NCBI RefSeq assembly: GCF_014230465.1
Contig: NZ_JAAXCY010000006.1
Location: 186,001-250,000 of the forward strand
Origin: Pseudomonas cremoris
GTDB lineage: Bacteria; Pseudomonadota; Gammaproteobacteria; Pseudomonadales; Pseudomonadaceae
Direction: 5' to 3'
DNA: 64,000 nt
The notes beneath the pieces are model-generated. The model did no database searches, was not told the origin of the DNA, and saw only the letters and a program-made list of their open reading frames with translations. The translations under genes were made by a program, and so were the position numbers. How positions within the stretch are numbered: the first letter of the stretch is position 1; each line of letters starts with the position of its first letter. This document shows, in pieces, positions 49,979-59,008 of this stretch.

Positions 49979-51649
49979 GTGAAACAGAACTCCCTGAATG
50001 GATGGTTCAAGAGCGGCGCTCCCGGCGTCTGGATCAGCGGTGGCGCGGTGTCCATCGCGGTCATCATGACCATTGGTTTGCTGGCGGTGATTGCCGTGCG
50101 TGGCCTGGGCCACTTCTGGCCGGCCGACCTGATCCAGGCCAACTACAATGTCCCCGGCCAGGAAAACCATATCGTCATTGGCGAAGTGGTGCAGAAAGAA
50201 GAAGTGCCGCGTGAACGCCTGAAAAGCGCGGGCCTGCCGGTGCCGGACCAAGGCCCGGAATTCATGACCCGCGAGCTGATCAAGGTCGGCAACCGCGACC
50301 TGAACGGCAACGACTTCACTTGGATCGTCGGCGAGTGGTTGAAGGACCAGACCAAGCCTGCCGACCTGATGGCCATCGAGCGGCGTGAGTGGGGCAACTT
50401 CTACGGCACGTTGGTCAACGTCAAGCAGGATGGCAAGGTCATCGCTGAAGGTGCTGCGGCCTGGCCGGAGCTGCAAGCCCGTGTCGAGCGCGTGAACAAG
50501 CTGGCTGCCCAGCTCAAGACGTTGGAAAAAACCGACATCGGTGCGATCAACGCCGGTCTTGAACGCATCCGCCTGCACGGTCGCAAGCTGGAGCTGGAAG
50601 GCAAGCTCGACGCCGCCGCCCAAGCTGACATGGATGCCGACCGTGCCGAGCTGAACGCCCGCTACCAGGACATCGAAGCACGCCTGACCGACCTCCACAC
50701 CCAGTTCAACCGCGACGCGCTCACGGCCCGTGACGGCAATGGAAAGGAAGTGGAAATCGGCATCGGCAAAGTGGTGCACGCCTACCAGCCGAACGCCATG
50801 GGCACCTTCACCAAGATCGGCTTCTACTTCAGTAAGGTCTGGGAATTCCTCAGCGACGACCCACGGGAAGCCAACACCGAAGGCGGGATTTTCCCGGCCA
50901 TCTTCGGCACCGTGATGATGACCCTGATCATGGCGATGATCGTGACGCCGTTTGGTGTGCTGGCAGCGGTGTACCTGCGTGAATACGCCAAGCAGAACGC
51001 CCTGACCCGTATCATCCGCATTGCGGTGAACAACCTGGCCGGTGTACCGGCCATCGTCTACGGCGTGTTCGGCCTGGGCTTCTTCGTGTATGTACTGGGT
51101 GGCTCGGTTGACCGCCTGTTCTTCGCCGAAGCCCTGCCGGCGCCGACCTTCGGCACGCCGGGCCTGCTGTGGGCCTCGCTGACCCTGGCACTGCTGGCGG
51201 TGCCGGTGGTGATCGTGGCCACCGAAGAAGGCTTGGCGCGCATTCCGCGCACCGTGCGTGAAGGTTCCTTGGCACTGGGCGCGACCAAGGCGGAAACGCT
51301 GTGGAAGATCGTGCTGCCCATGGCCAGCCCGGCGATGATGACCGGCATGATCCTCGCCGTGGCGCGCGCCGCTGGCGAAGTGGCGCCGCTGATGCTGGTA
51401 GGTGTAGTGAAGCTGGCGCCGTCGCTGCCGCTGGACGGCAACTACCCGTACCTGCACCTGGACCAGAAGATCATGCACCTGGGCTTCCATATTTATGATG
51501 TCGGCTTCCAGAGCCCCAACGTCGAAGCGGCACGGCCATTGGTGTACGCCACTGCCTTGCTGCTGGTGCTGGTGATCGCCACGCTCAACTTGTCGGCGGT
51601 GTGGATTCGTAACCACCTGCGTGAAAAATACAAAGCGTTGGACAGCTAA
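49979..51649 (+). CDS. pstA: Phosphate ABC transporter permease PstA (long form)
   Basis: 556 residues; start GTG 49979 with AAGAAAGG upstream. N-terminal helix (about 18-42), a 250-residue periplasmic region with a coiled coil (LQARVERVNKLAAQLKTLEKTD; ADRAELNARYQDIEARLTDL), then the permease domain (about 300-550) with VAAVYLREYAKQN, GVPAIVYGVFGLGFFVYVLGG and the EAA loop EGSLALGATKAETLWKIVLP. The standard E. coli PstA is about 296 residues, so the insert is a Pseudomonas feature matching that in PstC. A REPIN follows before pstB. Confidence 0.93.
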   Translation: MKQNSLNGWFKSGAPGVWISGGAVSIAVIMTIGLLAVIAVRGLGHFWPADLIQANYNVPGQENHIVIGEVVQKEEVPRERLKSAGLPVPDQGPEFMTRELIKVGNRDLNGNDFTWIVGEWLKDQTKPADLMAIERREWGNFYGTLVNVKQDGKVIAEGAAAWPELQARVERVNKLAAQLKTLEKTDIGAINAGLERIRLHGRKLELEGKLDAAAQADMDADRAELNARYQDIEARLTDLHTQFNRDALTARDGNGKEVEIGIGKVVHAYQPNAMGTFTKIGFYFSKVWEFLSDDPREANTEGGIFPAIFGTVMMTLIMAMIVTPFGVLAAVYLREYAKQNALTRIIRIAVNNLAGVPAIVYGVFGLGFFVYVLGGSVDRLFFAEALPAPTFGTPGLLWASLTLALLAVPVVIVATEEGLARIPRTVREGSLALGATKAETLWKIVLPMASPAMMTGMILAVARAAGEVAPLMLVGVVKLAPSLPLDGNYPYLHLDQKIMHLGFHIYDVGFQSPNVEAARPLVYATALLLVLVIATLNLSAVWIRNHLREKYKALDS

Positions 51650-51669
51650 TTGAAGTGAACGCGGACCCA

Positions 51670-51760
51670 ATGTGGGAGCGGGCTTGCTCGCGAAAGCGGT
51701 GTATCAGAAACACATGTTCTGCCTGACACACCGCTTTCGCGAGCAAGCCCGCTCCCACAC
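51670..51760. repeat. REPIN 5, inside the pst operon
   Basis: Inverted REP cores at 51670-51693 and about 51737-51760, between pstA and pstB. Its hairpin would sit mid-transcript in the pstCAB-phoU message. Confidence 0.9.
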
Positions 51761-51841
51761 TGGACCGCGTTACACACAGATTTTTGAGTAAACCGCCACA
51801 GGCGGTTCAACGAAACGAATTGGTAGCACAGGGAGCATCCC

Positions 51842-52675
51842 ATGCAACACGACACCCACACCCACGGCATCAACATGTCTGCCCTGGGTCGCGACAAGCA
51901 GAGCCTGAGCCTGGCCCAGGAAACCGTGGCCATCGAAGTGCCGGGTCTGAGCCTGTACTACGGTGAAAAACAGGCGCTGTTCGACGTCAGCATGAACATC
52001 CCCAAGCAGCGTGTGACCGCCTTCATCGGCCCGTCGGGCTGCGGCAAGTCCACGTTGTTGCGTACCTTCAACCGCATGAACGACTTGGTAGACGGTTGCC
52101 GTGTTGAGGGCGCCATCAACCTCTACGGCACCAACATCTACCGCAAGGGCGAGGATGTGGCCGAGTTGCGTCGACGTGTGGGCATGGTATTCCAGAAGCC
52201 GAACCCATTCCCCAAGACCATCTACGAAAACGTGGTCTACGGCCTGCGCATCCAGGGTATCAACAAAAAGCGCATCCTCGACGAAGCCGTGGAATGGGCG
52301 CTCAAGGGCGCGGCGCTGTGGGACGAAGTAAAAGACCGCCTGCATGATTCGGCACTCGGCCTGTCCGGCGGCCAGCAGCAGCGTCTGGTGATTGCACGTA
52401 CCATCGCCGTGGAGCCGGAAGTCCTGCTGCTCGACGAACCTTGCTCGGCACTCGACCCGATCTCGACGCTGAAAGTCGAAGAGCTGATCTACGAGCTCAA
52501 GTCCAAGTTCACCATCGTTATCGTGACCCACAACATGCAGCAGGCGGCGCGGGTTTCCGACTACACCGCGTTCATGTACATGGGCAAGCTGGTGGAGTTT
52601 GGCGATACCGATACCCTGTTCACCAATCCGGCGAAGAAGCAGACCGAAGACTACATCACCGGTCGCTACGGCTAG
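51842..52675 (+). CDS. pstB: Phosphate ABC transporter ATPase PstB
   Basis: 277 residues. Walker [13 protein letters not shown] (about 63-74), Q-loop [17 protein letters not shown], signature [14 protein letters not shown], Walker [14 protein letters not shown] and H-loop [17 protein letters not shown]. It energises PstCA phosphate import and, with PhoU, relays phosphate status to PhoR. The N-terminal 30 residues ([17 protein letters not shown]) are an extension usual for Pseudomonas. GGGAGC precedes ATG 51842. Confidence 0.95.
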   Translation: MQHDTHTHGINMSALGRDKQSLSLAQETVAIEVPGLSLYYGEKQALFDVSMNIPKQRVTAFIGPSGCGKSTLLRTFNRMNDLVDGCRVEGAINLYGTNIYRKGEDVAELRRRVGMVFQKPNPFPKTIYENVVYGLRIQGINKKRILDEAVEWALKGAALWDEVKDRLHDSALGLSGGQQQRLVIARTIAVEPEVLLLDEPCSALDPISTLKVEELIYELKSKFTIVIVTHNMQQAARVSDYTAFMYMGKLVEFGDTDTLFTNPAKKQTEDYITGRYG

Positions 52676-52745
52676 GAAGCTGTGGTTCTCATTGCACTGA
52701 CGCTGCGGTTCTCCGCACCTTACCGGACGCTCCAAGGACGCCAAC

Positions 52746-53507
52746 ATGATTAGCAAAGAAGGCCTTACCCATCACATCTCCGCGCAGTTCAACGCCGAGC
52801 TTGAGGAAGTGCGCAGCCACCTCCTGGCGATGGGCGGGCTGGTGGAGAAGCAAGTCAACGACGCCGTCACCGCGCTGATCGAGGCCGACTCGGGCCTGGC
52901 CCAGCAAGTGCGTGAGATCGATGACCAGATCAACCAGATGGAACGCAACATCGACGAAGAATGCCTGCGCATTCTCGCCCGTCGCCAGCCGGCGGCGTCC
53001 GACCTGCGTTTGATCATCAGCATCTCCAAGTCGGTGATCGACCTGGAGCGCATCGGTGACGAAGCCACCAAGATCGCCCGCCGTGCCATCCAGCTGTGCG
53101 AAGAAGGCGAGGCGCCGCGCGGTTACGTGGAAGTGCGCCATATCGGCGACCAGGTGCGCAACATGGTGCGCGACGCGCTCGACGCATTCGCCCGCTTCGA
53201 CGCCGAACTGGCGTTGTCGGTGGCGCAGTACGACAAGATCATCGACCGCGAATACAAGACTGCCCTGCGTGAGCTGGCCACCTACATGATGGAAGACCCG
53301 CGCTCTATCTCGCGGGTCTTGAGCATTATCTGGGTGCTGCGTTCCCTGGAGCGGATCGGCGACCACGCCCGCAATATCTCGGAACTGGTGATCTACCTGG
53401 TTCGTGGCACCGACGTACGGCACATGGGCCTCAAGCGCATGAAGGCCGAAGTTGAAGGCTCGGCTGATCTAATCCCTAATGTTCCGGGCGAATCTGACGA
53501 TAAGTAA
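52746..53507 (+). CDS. phoU: Phosphate signalling protein PhoU
   Basis: 253 residues of two three-helix PhoU repeats with the metal-binding E/DxxxD pattern: repeat 1 about 15-115 (GLAQQVREIDDQINQMERNIDEECLRILARRQPAASDLR), repeat 2 about 120-225 (QYDKIIDREYKTALRELATYMMEDPRSISRVL, RIGDHARNISELVIYL). It dampens PhoR and limits Pst uptake when phosphate is plentiful. It ends the pst transcript; a terminator follows. RBS spacing from pstB is 70 bp. Confidence 0.94.
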   Translation: MISKEGLTHHISAQFNAELEEVRSHLLAMGGLVEKQVNDAVTALIEADSGLAQQVREIDDQINQMERNIDEECLRILARRQPAASDLRLIISISKSVIDLERIGDEATKIARRAIQLCEEGEAPRGYVEVRHIGDQVRNMVRDALDAFARFDAELALSVAQYDKIIDREYKTALRELATYMMEDPRSISRVLSIIWVLRSLERIGDHARNISELVIYLVRGTDVRHMGLKRMKAEVEGSADLIPNVPGESDDK

Positions 53508-53523
53508 GATTGCCCGAGAAAAT

Positions 53524-53555
53524 AACGCCCGGCCTTTGGTCGGGCGTTTTCGTTT
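53524..53555 (+). terminator. Terminator of the pstCAB-phoU operon
   Basis: AACGCCCG / CGGGCGTT stem, 9-nt interior, followed by TTTTCGTTT; 17 bp after phoU. Confidence 0.88.
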
Positions 53556-53673
53556 GTGGCAGCTGATTTTGCGTCTTGGGCTAAATAAAGTCCGAACGTG
53601 ACTGCAGAGTTTTTGGCAAAATGCCATCAGTCAGGCGTAGTGCGTGCCGAGGTTTTTATAGGATGAAGGGTCG

Positions 53674-54582
53674 ATGAGCAAAGTCAGTGTATTGGTGGTG
53701 GATGACGCCTCGTTTATCCGCGACCTGGTGAAGAAGTGCCTGCGCAACTACTTCCCCGGGATCAAGCTTGAAGACGCGGTGAACGGCAAAAAGGCCCAGG
53801 CCATCCTGATGCGCGAGAGCTTCGACCTGGTGCTGTGCGACTGGGAAATGCCAGAGATGTCCGGCCTTGAGCTGTTGACCTGGTGCCGCGAGCAGCCTCA
53901 CCTCAAAGCCATGCCGTTCGTGATGGTGACCAGCCGTGGCGACAAGGAAAACGTGGTGCAGGCCATCCAGGCTGGGGTTTCTGGCTACGTCAGCAAGCCG
54001 TTCACCAACGAGCAGTTGCTGAACAAGGTCAAGCAGGCCCTGCACAAGATCGGTCGCCTGGACGCTTTGGTCGCCAGCGCACCGACCAAGATGAACTCCG
54101 CGTTCGGCAACGATTCGCTGAGCGCCTTGACCGGCGGCAAGCCCGAAGCGGTCAAGTCCGCCCCTGTGGCGGCCGCTGCTCCGGCACCCAACAAAGGCCT
54201 GCTCAACAGCCCGCCCGTACAGGCACCTGCGGTATCGCCAGCGAGTGGTCGTGGCCAGGGCCAGTTGCGGCTGTCCAGCGGTAACCAGCAATGCGTGATC
54301 AAAGGCTTGAGCATCAAGGAAGCGCTGCTGGTGGTGCGTCGCGGTGAAGTCCTGCCCCAGGTACTGGAAAGCGCCGTACTCGACCTTGAGCAAGGCGACA
54401 ACGCCGAAGTCGCACGTCTCAACGGCTACCTGCACGCCGTTGTGGCCTACGAGCCCAAGCCCGACAGCGACTGGCTGCAACTGACCTTCCGGTTTATCGA
54501 CCAGGATGCGCAGAAGCTCGACTACATCTCCCGCCTGATCGCACGCGGTACCGCACAGAAGCATTTTGTGCCGGGTGCGTAA
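53674..54582 (+). CDS. CheY-like response regulator with C-terminal PilZ-like region
   Basis: 302 residues. REC domain about 1-125 with DD (10-11), phosphoacceptor Asp56 in LCDWEMPEMSG, Thr in MVTSRGDKENV and Lys in YVSKPF. A low-complexity Ala/Pro linker follows (about 140-205). The C-terminal 100 residues (LRLSSGNQQCVIKGLSIKEALLVVRRGEVLPQVL) resemble a degenerate PilZ domain: the RxxxR and D/NxSxxG c-di-GMP motifs are not evident. No helix-turn-helix, so it probably acts by protein contact. It sits between phoU and the HigBA pair, the PA5364 position in P. aeruginosa (from memory). Confidence 0.88.
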   Translation: MSKVSVLVVDDASFIRDLVKKCLRNYFPGIKLEDAVNGKKAQAILMRESFDLVLCDWEMPEMSGLELLTWCREQPHLKAMPFVMVTSRGDKENVVQAIQAGVSGYVSKPFTNEQLLNKVKQALHKIGRLDALVASAPTKMNSAFGNDSLSALTGGKPEAVKSAPVAAAAPAPNKGLLNSPPVQAPAVSPASGRGQGQLRLSSGNQQCVIKGLSIKEALLVVRRGEVLPQVLESAVLDLEQGDNAEVARLNGYLHAVVAYEPKPDSDWLQLTFRFIDQDAQKLDYISRLIARGTAQKHFVPGA

Positions 54583-54637
54583 GCCCCTGAATATCGGGAA
54601 TCAACCGGCGGTCTGATTCCCGGTGCTGGGCTTGATT

Positions 54638-54680
54638 TATATCTGTTTCGATATAGCCTTCCGTTAACGCCTCTGCGTTA
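54638..54680 (+). promoter_or_regulatory. Two inverted repeats before the toxin-antitoxin operon
   Basis: TATATC-TGTTTC-GATATA (54638-54655) and TAACG-CCTCTG-CGTTA (54665-54680), both perfect with 6-nt spacers, 90-115 bp before higB. Typical of sites bound by an XRE antitoxin or its toxin complex. Confidence 0.6.
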
Positions 54681-54769
54681 TCGAGCCTTTGCTATGCCTT
54701 GAAACAAAGCCCCGATCCCTGTGGTTGAATCGTCGATTACGCTTTTTCTTTCCAGGAAAGGAGAAGCCG

Positions 54770-55093
54770 ATGCCAAGGCACAAGGATGTGGTGTTTCTAG
54801 GAAGCTCGCTCAAGGATCTCAAAGCGTTCCCGCTTGATGCCAAAAGGGCAGCAGGTTTTCAGTTGGATCTCTTGCAGCAAGGTGAGCAGCCCTTTGATTG
54901 CAAGCCGATGAAAACCATTGGGCGGGGCGTCAGTGAGATTCGGATTACAGAGGAGTCGGGAGCGTTTCGTGTGTTCTATGTGGTCAACCGGCCTGAAGCC
55001 GTTTATGTGCTGCACGCGCTGCGCAAAACCACACAGAAAACCGAAGGGCGGGATATCGAATTGGCTCGCGCCAGATTGCAGGAGTTAGGGTAA
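54770..55093 (+). CDS. HigB-type RelE/ParE-superfamily toxin (Gp49-like)
   Basis: 107 residues from ATG 54770, which has AAAGGAG at good spacing. It fits the HigB/phage Gp49-like mRNA-interferase family: VVFLGSSLKDLKAFPLDAKRAAGFQLDLLQQGEQP, MKTIGRGVSEIRITEESGAFRVFYVVN and VYVLHALRKTTQKTEGRDIELARARL. Such toxins cut mRNA at the ribosome. The order toxin-then-antitoxin is the HigBA order. GC is visibly lower than in neighbours, suggesting transfer. The antitoxin begins 5 bp after its stop. Confidence 0.88.
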   Translation: MPRHKDVVFLGSSLKDLKAFPLDAKRAAGFQLDLLQQGEQPFDCKPMKTIGRGVSEIRITEESGAFRVFYVVNRPEAVYVLHALRKTTQKTEGRDIELARARLQELG

Positions 55094-55097
55094 TTCC

Positions 55098-55397
55098 ATG
55101 AAAAATCAAAAATTTGACGGCGAACGCTTCAGTAACGTTTGGGATGCTCTGGAAGAGTCACCCCAGCAAGCCGCCAATATGCGGCTGCGTTCGAAACTGC
55201 TCAGGGAATTGTGCCAGACCATTCGTAGCTGGGAGCTTTCTCAAAAAGATGCAGCGTGCAGGCTGGGCATCAGTCAGCCCCGACTAAACGACGTCCTCAC
55301 TGGCAAGATCGACAAGCTCTCTCTGGATGCCCTGGTCAATCTGTCAGCGGCTGCCCAAATGGACGTGGATATTTGTTTCAACGGGCTGCCGGCCTAA
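55098..55397 (+). CDS. HigA-type XRE antitoxin
   Basis: 99 residues. A helix-turn-helix of the HTH_37/XRE type lies at about 45-80 (WELSQKDAACRLGISQPRLNDVLTGKIDKLS), with an N-terminal helical part for toxin binding and a C-terminal DALVNLSAAAQMDVDICF tail. It neutralises the toxin directly upstream and should autorepress the operon through the inverted repeats before higB. Together they form a two-gene insertion between otherwise conserved genes. Confidence 0.88.
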   Translation: MKNQKFDGERFSNVWDALEESPQQAANMRLRSKLLRELCQTIRSWELSQKDAACRLGISQPRLNDVLTGKIDKLSLDALVNLSAAAQMDVDICFNGLPA

Positions 55398-55452
55398 AGT
55401 TGTCATCAAACCTCGTTAACCTGCCGTTCAGTCATCCCGGCAGGTTTACGCC

Positions 55453-56115
55453 ATGCTCATGCGCTTTTCGCTGTGTTGCGCACTGGTGATCGTCGCTACC
55501 ACGACCCAGGCCATGACCCTCTACAAATCCACCGATGCCAATGGCGTGGTGTTTTTCAGCGACCGGCAAACGCCCGGCGCCCAGGCGTTCGTGATCCAGG
55601 AGCGCAAGGTCCAGCGGCCTGTTTTCGACCGGCCAAAAACCGCGTATCCACAGCAAGCCTACCGCTACGCCTTCCCCTGGCGCGGCGGCCCTTTCCGCCT
55701 GACCCAAGGCCCCAACGGCAGCTTCAGCCACACCGATGCCAAGAGCCGCTACGCCATGGACATCGCCATGCCCGAAGGCACGCCGATCATTGCGGCACGC
55801 AGCGGCGTGGTGGTGAAAACCGAAAATGAACAGAGTGGGCGCGGCAGTGATGCGTCAGGGAATTTCGTGCGGGTGAAGCATGATGACGGCACCGAGGGCG
55901 TGTACCTGCACCTCAAGCAAGGTTCGGTCGGTGTCAGGGTGGGGCAGCGTGTGGCGGTAGGCAGCCCGCTGGGGTTGTCGGGCAATACCGGCAACAGCAG
56001 CGGGCCTCATTTGCATTTTGTGGTACAGCGCGCCACCGAGGCGGGGCTGGTGTCGATCCCGTATGAGTTCAACCAGCCGGTGGGGGCATTGCCCAACTTT
56101 GCGTTGGGCAATTAA
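55453..56115 (+). CDS. M23-family peptidoglycan endopeptidase
   Basis: 220 residues with a signal peptide (about 1-20). A DUF4124-like segment follows (MTLYKSTDANGVVFFSDRQTPGA), then an M23/LytM domain (about 75-210): SFSHTDAKSRYAMDIAMPEGTPIIAARSG provides the first H-x(n)-D zinc ligands, VKHDDGTEGVYLHL the accessory His, and SSGPHLHFVVQ the H-x-H. All catalytic ligands look intact, so it is probably an active periplasmic metallopeptidase rather than an EnvC-type activator. Its stop lies 3 bp from the convergent hemolysin-like gene. Confidence 0.88.
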   Translation: MLMRFSLCCALVIVATTTQAMTLYKSTDANGVVFFSDRQTPGAQAFVIQERKVQRPVFDRPKTAYPQQAYRYAFPWRGGPFRLTQGPNGSFSHTDAKSRYAMDIAMPEGTPIIAARSGVVVKTENEQSGRGSDASGNFVRVKHDDGTEGVYLHLKQGSVGVRVGQRVAVGSPLGLSGNTGNSSGPHLHFVVQRATEAGLVSIPYEFNQPVGALPNFALGN

Positions 56116-56118
56116 AGG

Positions 56119-57459
56119 TCAGTTCAGCAGCAGGACTTTGGCCAATACGATCTTCGGCCCTTTCATCTTCTTGATGATGATGCGCAAGCCTTCCACTTCC
56201 AGCACTTCTTCCTCTTCCGGCACCCGTTTCAGGGTTTCGTAGATCAGTCCGGCCAGGGTCTCGGCTTCAATGTGGTCCAGGTCGATGCCCAGCAGGCGTT
56301 CCACCTTGAACAGCGGCGTGTCGCCACGTACCAGCAGCTTGCCCGGCTGATAGGCCAGGATGCCGCGCTCGGCCTTGCGGTGTTCGTCCTGGATATCGCC
56401 CACCAGCACTTCCAGCACGTCTTCCATGGTCAGGTAGCCGATGACCTTGCCGTCGGCTTCTTCCACCAGGGCAAAGTGCGCGCCGCCTTTGCGGAACTGC
56501 TCCAGCAACTGCGACAGCGGCATATGCCGCGACACGCGCTCCAGCGGGCGGGTCAGCTCGGCGAGGTTGAACGATTCGGGGATGTGATCCAGGGCCGCCA
56601 GTTCCAACAGCAGGTCCTTGATGTGCAACAGGCCCACGAACTCGTTGCGCACCGCGTCATACACCGGGTAGCGGCTGAATTTGTGACGGCGGAACAGCGC
56701 GAGGATTTCCTTGAGCGGGGCGTTGAAGTCCAGGGTCACCAGGTCTTCCCGAGAGTTGGCCCAGTCCACCACTTCCAGCTCGCCCATTTCCACGGCCGAA
56801 GCCAGTACGCGCATACCTTGGTCGCTCGGGTCCTGGCCACGGCTGGAGTGCAGGATCAGCTTGAGTTCTTCGCGGCTGTAATGGTGTTCGTGGTGCGGGC
56901 CAGGCTCGCCTTGGCCAGCGATGCGCAGGATGGCGTTGGCACTGGCGTTGAGCAGGTAGATCGCCGGGTACATGGCCCAGTAGAACAGGTACAGCGGCAC
57001 AGCGGTCCACAGCGACAGCAGCTCGGGCTTGCGAATAGCCCAAGACTTGGGCGCCAGTTCACCGACCACGATGTGCAGGTAGGAAATCACGAAGAACGCC
57101 GCGAAGAACGACACGCCCTTGATCACCTCGGGCGACTCGACGCCCACGGCACCCAGCAACGGCTCAAGGATGTGCGCAAAGGCCGGCTCACCGACCCAAC
57201 CCAGGCCCAGGGAGGCGAGAGTGATACCCAGCTGGCAGGCCGACAGGTAGGCGTCGAGCTGGCTGTGTACGGTGCGCAGGATCTGCCCGCGCCAGCCGTT
57301 GGTGTGGGCGATGGCCTCGACCCGGGTGGAGCGCAGTTTGACCATGGCAAATTCCGCCGCAACGAAGAAACCGTTGAGCAGTACCAGGATCAGTGCAAAA
57401 AGAATCATGCCGAAGTCGGCGAAGAGTGTAGCGAGGGTAATACCAGGGGAAGGGTCCAT
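56119..57459 (-). CDS. CNNM/CorC-HlyC-type hemolysin family membrane protein
   Basis: 446 residues from ATG 57459. DUF21/CNNM membrane domain (about 10-200; LLNGFFVAAEFAMVKLRSTRVEAI, SACQLGITLASLGLGWVGEPAFAHIL, VVGELAPKSWAIRKPEL), tandem CBS domains (about 210-345; FSRYPVYDAVRNEFVGLLHIKDLL, FALVEEADGKVIGYLTMEDVLEVLVG) and a CorC_HlyC transporter-associated domain (about 360-440). Family members are Mg2+ or Co2+ export-related. There is no strong Shine-Dalgarno before this ATG; the frame upstream is open but not family-like. It precedes phoR in position but is a separate transcript. Confidence 0.9.
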   Translation of the reverse strand: MDPSPGITLATLFADFGMILFALILVLLNGFFVAAEFAMVKLRSTRVEAIAHTNGWRGQILRTVHSQLDAYLSACQLGITLASLGLGWVGEPAFAHILEPLLGAVGVESPEVIKGVSFFAAFFVISYLHIVVGELAPKSWAIRKPELLSLWTAVPLYLFYWAMYPAIYLLNASANAILRIAGQGEPGPHHEHHYSREELKLILHSSRGQDPSDQGMRVLASAVEMGELEVVDWANSREDLVTLDFNAPLKEILALFRRHKFSRYPVYDAVRNEFVGLLHIKDLLLELAALDHIPESFNLAELTRPLERVSRHMPLSQLLEQFRKGGAHFALVEEADGKVIGYLTMEDVLEVLVGDIQDEHRKAERGILAYQPGKLLVRGDTPLFKVERLLGIDLDHIEAETLAGLIYETLKRVPEEEEVLEVEGLRIIIKKMKGPKIVLAKVLLLN

Positions 57460-57628
57460 GATGGGGTTTTGCAGGTTCCGTGTGTTCAATAAGGGGTGAC
57501 AGGAGGGCCTGAAAGGCAGGCGCAAGTCGGCCAATGTAGCGGCTGATGGGGCGCTTGCCTAGTGCCCACTGCTGGGCGGAGACAGCAAAGTATCAGCAGC
57601 TCCCACATTGGGTCGTCGTTACTTCAGG

Positions 57629-58951
57629 TTATTCATCATTCCCGACCAGCCGTGTGCGCGTCACTTGAGCCGGCGGAAAATGGCAGGTGAACGTACTGCC
57701 ATGGCCCAGCACACTGCTGATTTCCAAGCGCGCGCGGTGGCGCAGCAGTACATGCTTGACGATGGCCAGGCCCAGCCCGGTGCCGCCGGTGTTGGAGTTG
57801 CGGCTGGAGTCGACGCGGTAGAAACGCTCGGTAAGGCGCGGCAGGTGCTTGGCGTCGATGCCGATGCCGGAGTCCTGCACGCTCAAGTGCGCGCCGTGTT
57901 CGTCGGCCCACCAGCGGATGCGAATATTGCCTTTGTCCTGGGTGTACTTCACCGCGTTGAACACCAGGTTGGAGAACGCGCTGCGTAACTCGCCCTCGCT
58001 GCCCTTGAGCAACACCTGTGGGTCGGCTTCCAGGGTGATCTGCTGGCCGCGCTGGCCGGAGAGGGCCTGGGCGTCGTTCTTGATGGTCTGCAACAGGCTT
58101 TGCACGGTCACCGGATGGTTGTCCGACGGGTAGTCCGTGGCTTCCAGTTTGGCCAGCAACAGCAGGTCATTGAGCAGGGTTTGCATGCGTGAGCCCTGTT
58201 GCTGCATCTGCTGCAGGGCACGGCTCCAGCGTGGGTTGATCTCTTCGACGTTGTCCAGCAGCGTTTCCAGGTAACCGCAGATCACCGTCAATGGCGTGCG
58301 CAACTCATGGGAGACGTTAGCGACGAAGTCTTTGCGCATCTGTTCCAACTGATGGATGCGGGTGACGTCGCGTACCAGCATCAAGTGTTCATTGTTGCCG
58401 TAGCGCGTCAGGTACAGCTGGATGCGTACGCGGTCGTTGGTGGGCGAGGGAATTTCCAGCGCTTCTTCGTAGTTCTCCTGTTCGAAGTACTCCTTGAAGC
58501 GTGGGTGGCGCACCAGGTTGGTCACCGGCTGGCCGCTGTCCTGGGGCGTCTTGAGGCCCAGCAGGGTCTCGGCGGCGCGGTTCCACCATTCCAGGTTGCC
58601 ATCGCTGTCGAGCATGATCACCGCGTCTTTCAGCGCGGCGGTGGACTCTTGCACCCGGTCGATCACCGCTTGCAGGCGCCCGCGTACTCGTTGGTCGCGG
58701 CGCTGCAAGTGGTAGATGCTGTCGAACACCTCGCCCCACAAGCCGTAGCCGTCAGGTGGCGCTTCATCGGGTTTGTGCTGGCGCAGCCATTCGTGCAGGC
58801 GCAGTAGCTGCTTGAGGGTCCAGCCCAGGTACAGGCCGATGCCGATGGCCAGGCTCCAGCCGTAGTAGCCGCTGATCAGGCCTACCAGCAGGCAGCCGGT
58901 GATCAGCAAAAGCATGTGGCGGATCAGGGTGCCATGCCAGTTTTGGTTCAC
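57629..58951 (-). CDS. phoR: Phosphate-regulon sensor histidine kinase PhoR
   Basis: 440 residues: two membrane helices (about 10-45), a PhoR-type linker, PAS (about 95-200; VIMLDSDGNLEWWNRAAETLLGL), HisKA with FVANVSHELRTPLTVICGYL (phosphoacceptor His) and HATPase with N-box FSNLVFNAVKYTQ, G1 VQDSGIGID and G2 NTGGTGLGLAIVKHV. It senses phosphate scarcity through Pst/PhoU and phosphorylates PhoB. It lies 57 bp downstream of phoB on the same transcript. Confidence 0.95.
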   Translation of the reverse strand: MNQNWHGTLIRHMLLLITGCLLVGLISGYYGWSLAIGIGLYLGWTLKQLLRLHEWLRQHKPDEAPPDGYGLWGEVFDSIYHLQRRDQRVRGRLQAVIDRVQESTAALKDAVIMLDSDGNLEWWNRAAETLLGLKTPQDSGQPVTNLVRHPRFKEYFEQENYEEALEIPSPTNDRVRIQLYLTRYGNNEHLMLVRDVTRIHQLEQMRKDFVANVSHELRTPLTVICGYLETLLDNVEEINPRWSRALQQMQQQGSRMQTLLNDLLLLAKLEATDYPSDNHPVTVQSLLQTIKNDAQALSGQRGQQITLEADPQVLLKGSEGELRSAFSNLVFNAVKYTQDKGNIRIRWWADEHGAHLSVQDSGIGIDAKHLPRLTERFYRVDSSRNSNTGGTGLGLAIVKHVLLRHRARLEISSVLGHGSTFTCHFPPAQVTRTRLVGNDE

Positions 58952-59008
58952 TTGAACACGCGTCCTTTCAGCTGTTAAGTCAGGCTCTTGAATCAGGAAG
59001 CGGCTGGC

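Noticed and set aside
49484..51670. A 728-codon open frame antisense to pstA
   Set aside because: It mirrors pstA codon bias, is rich in His/Gln/Arg as expected of antisense GC-rich frames, and resembles no family.
54595..54622. CGGGAATCA/TGATTCCCG hairpin after the response regulator as a terminator
   Set aside because: Perfect 9-bp stem, but no T-run on either side; kept only as a possible processing site.
57590..57620. REP half-site at 'gctcccacattgggtcg'
   Set aside because: Ten matching bases without the 'gcttgctcgcga' part; too short to call.
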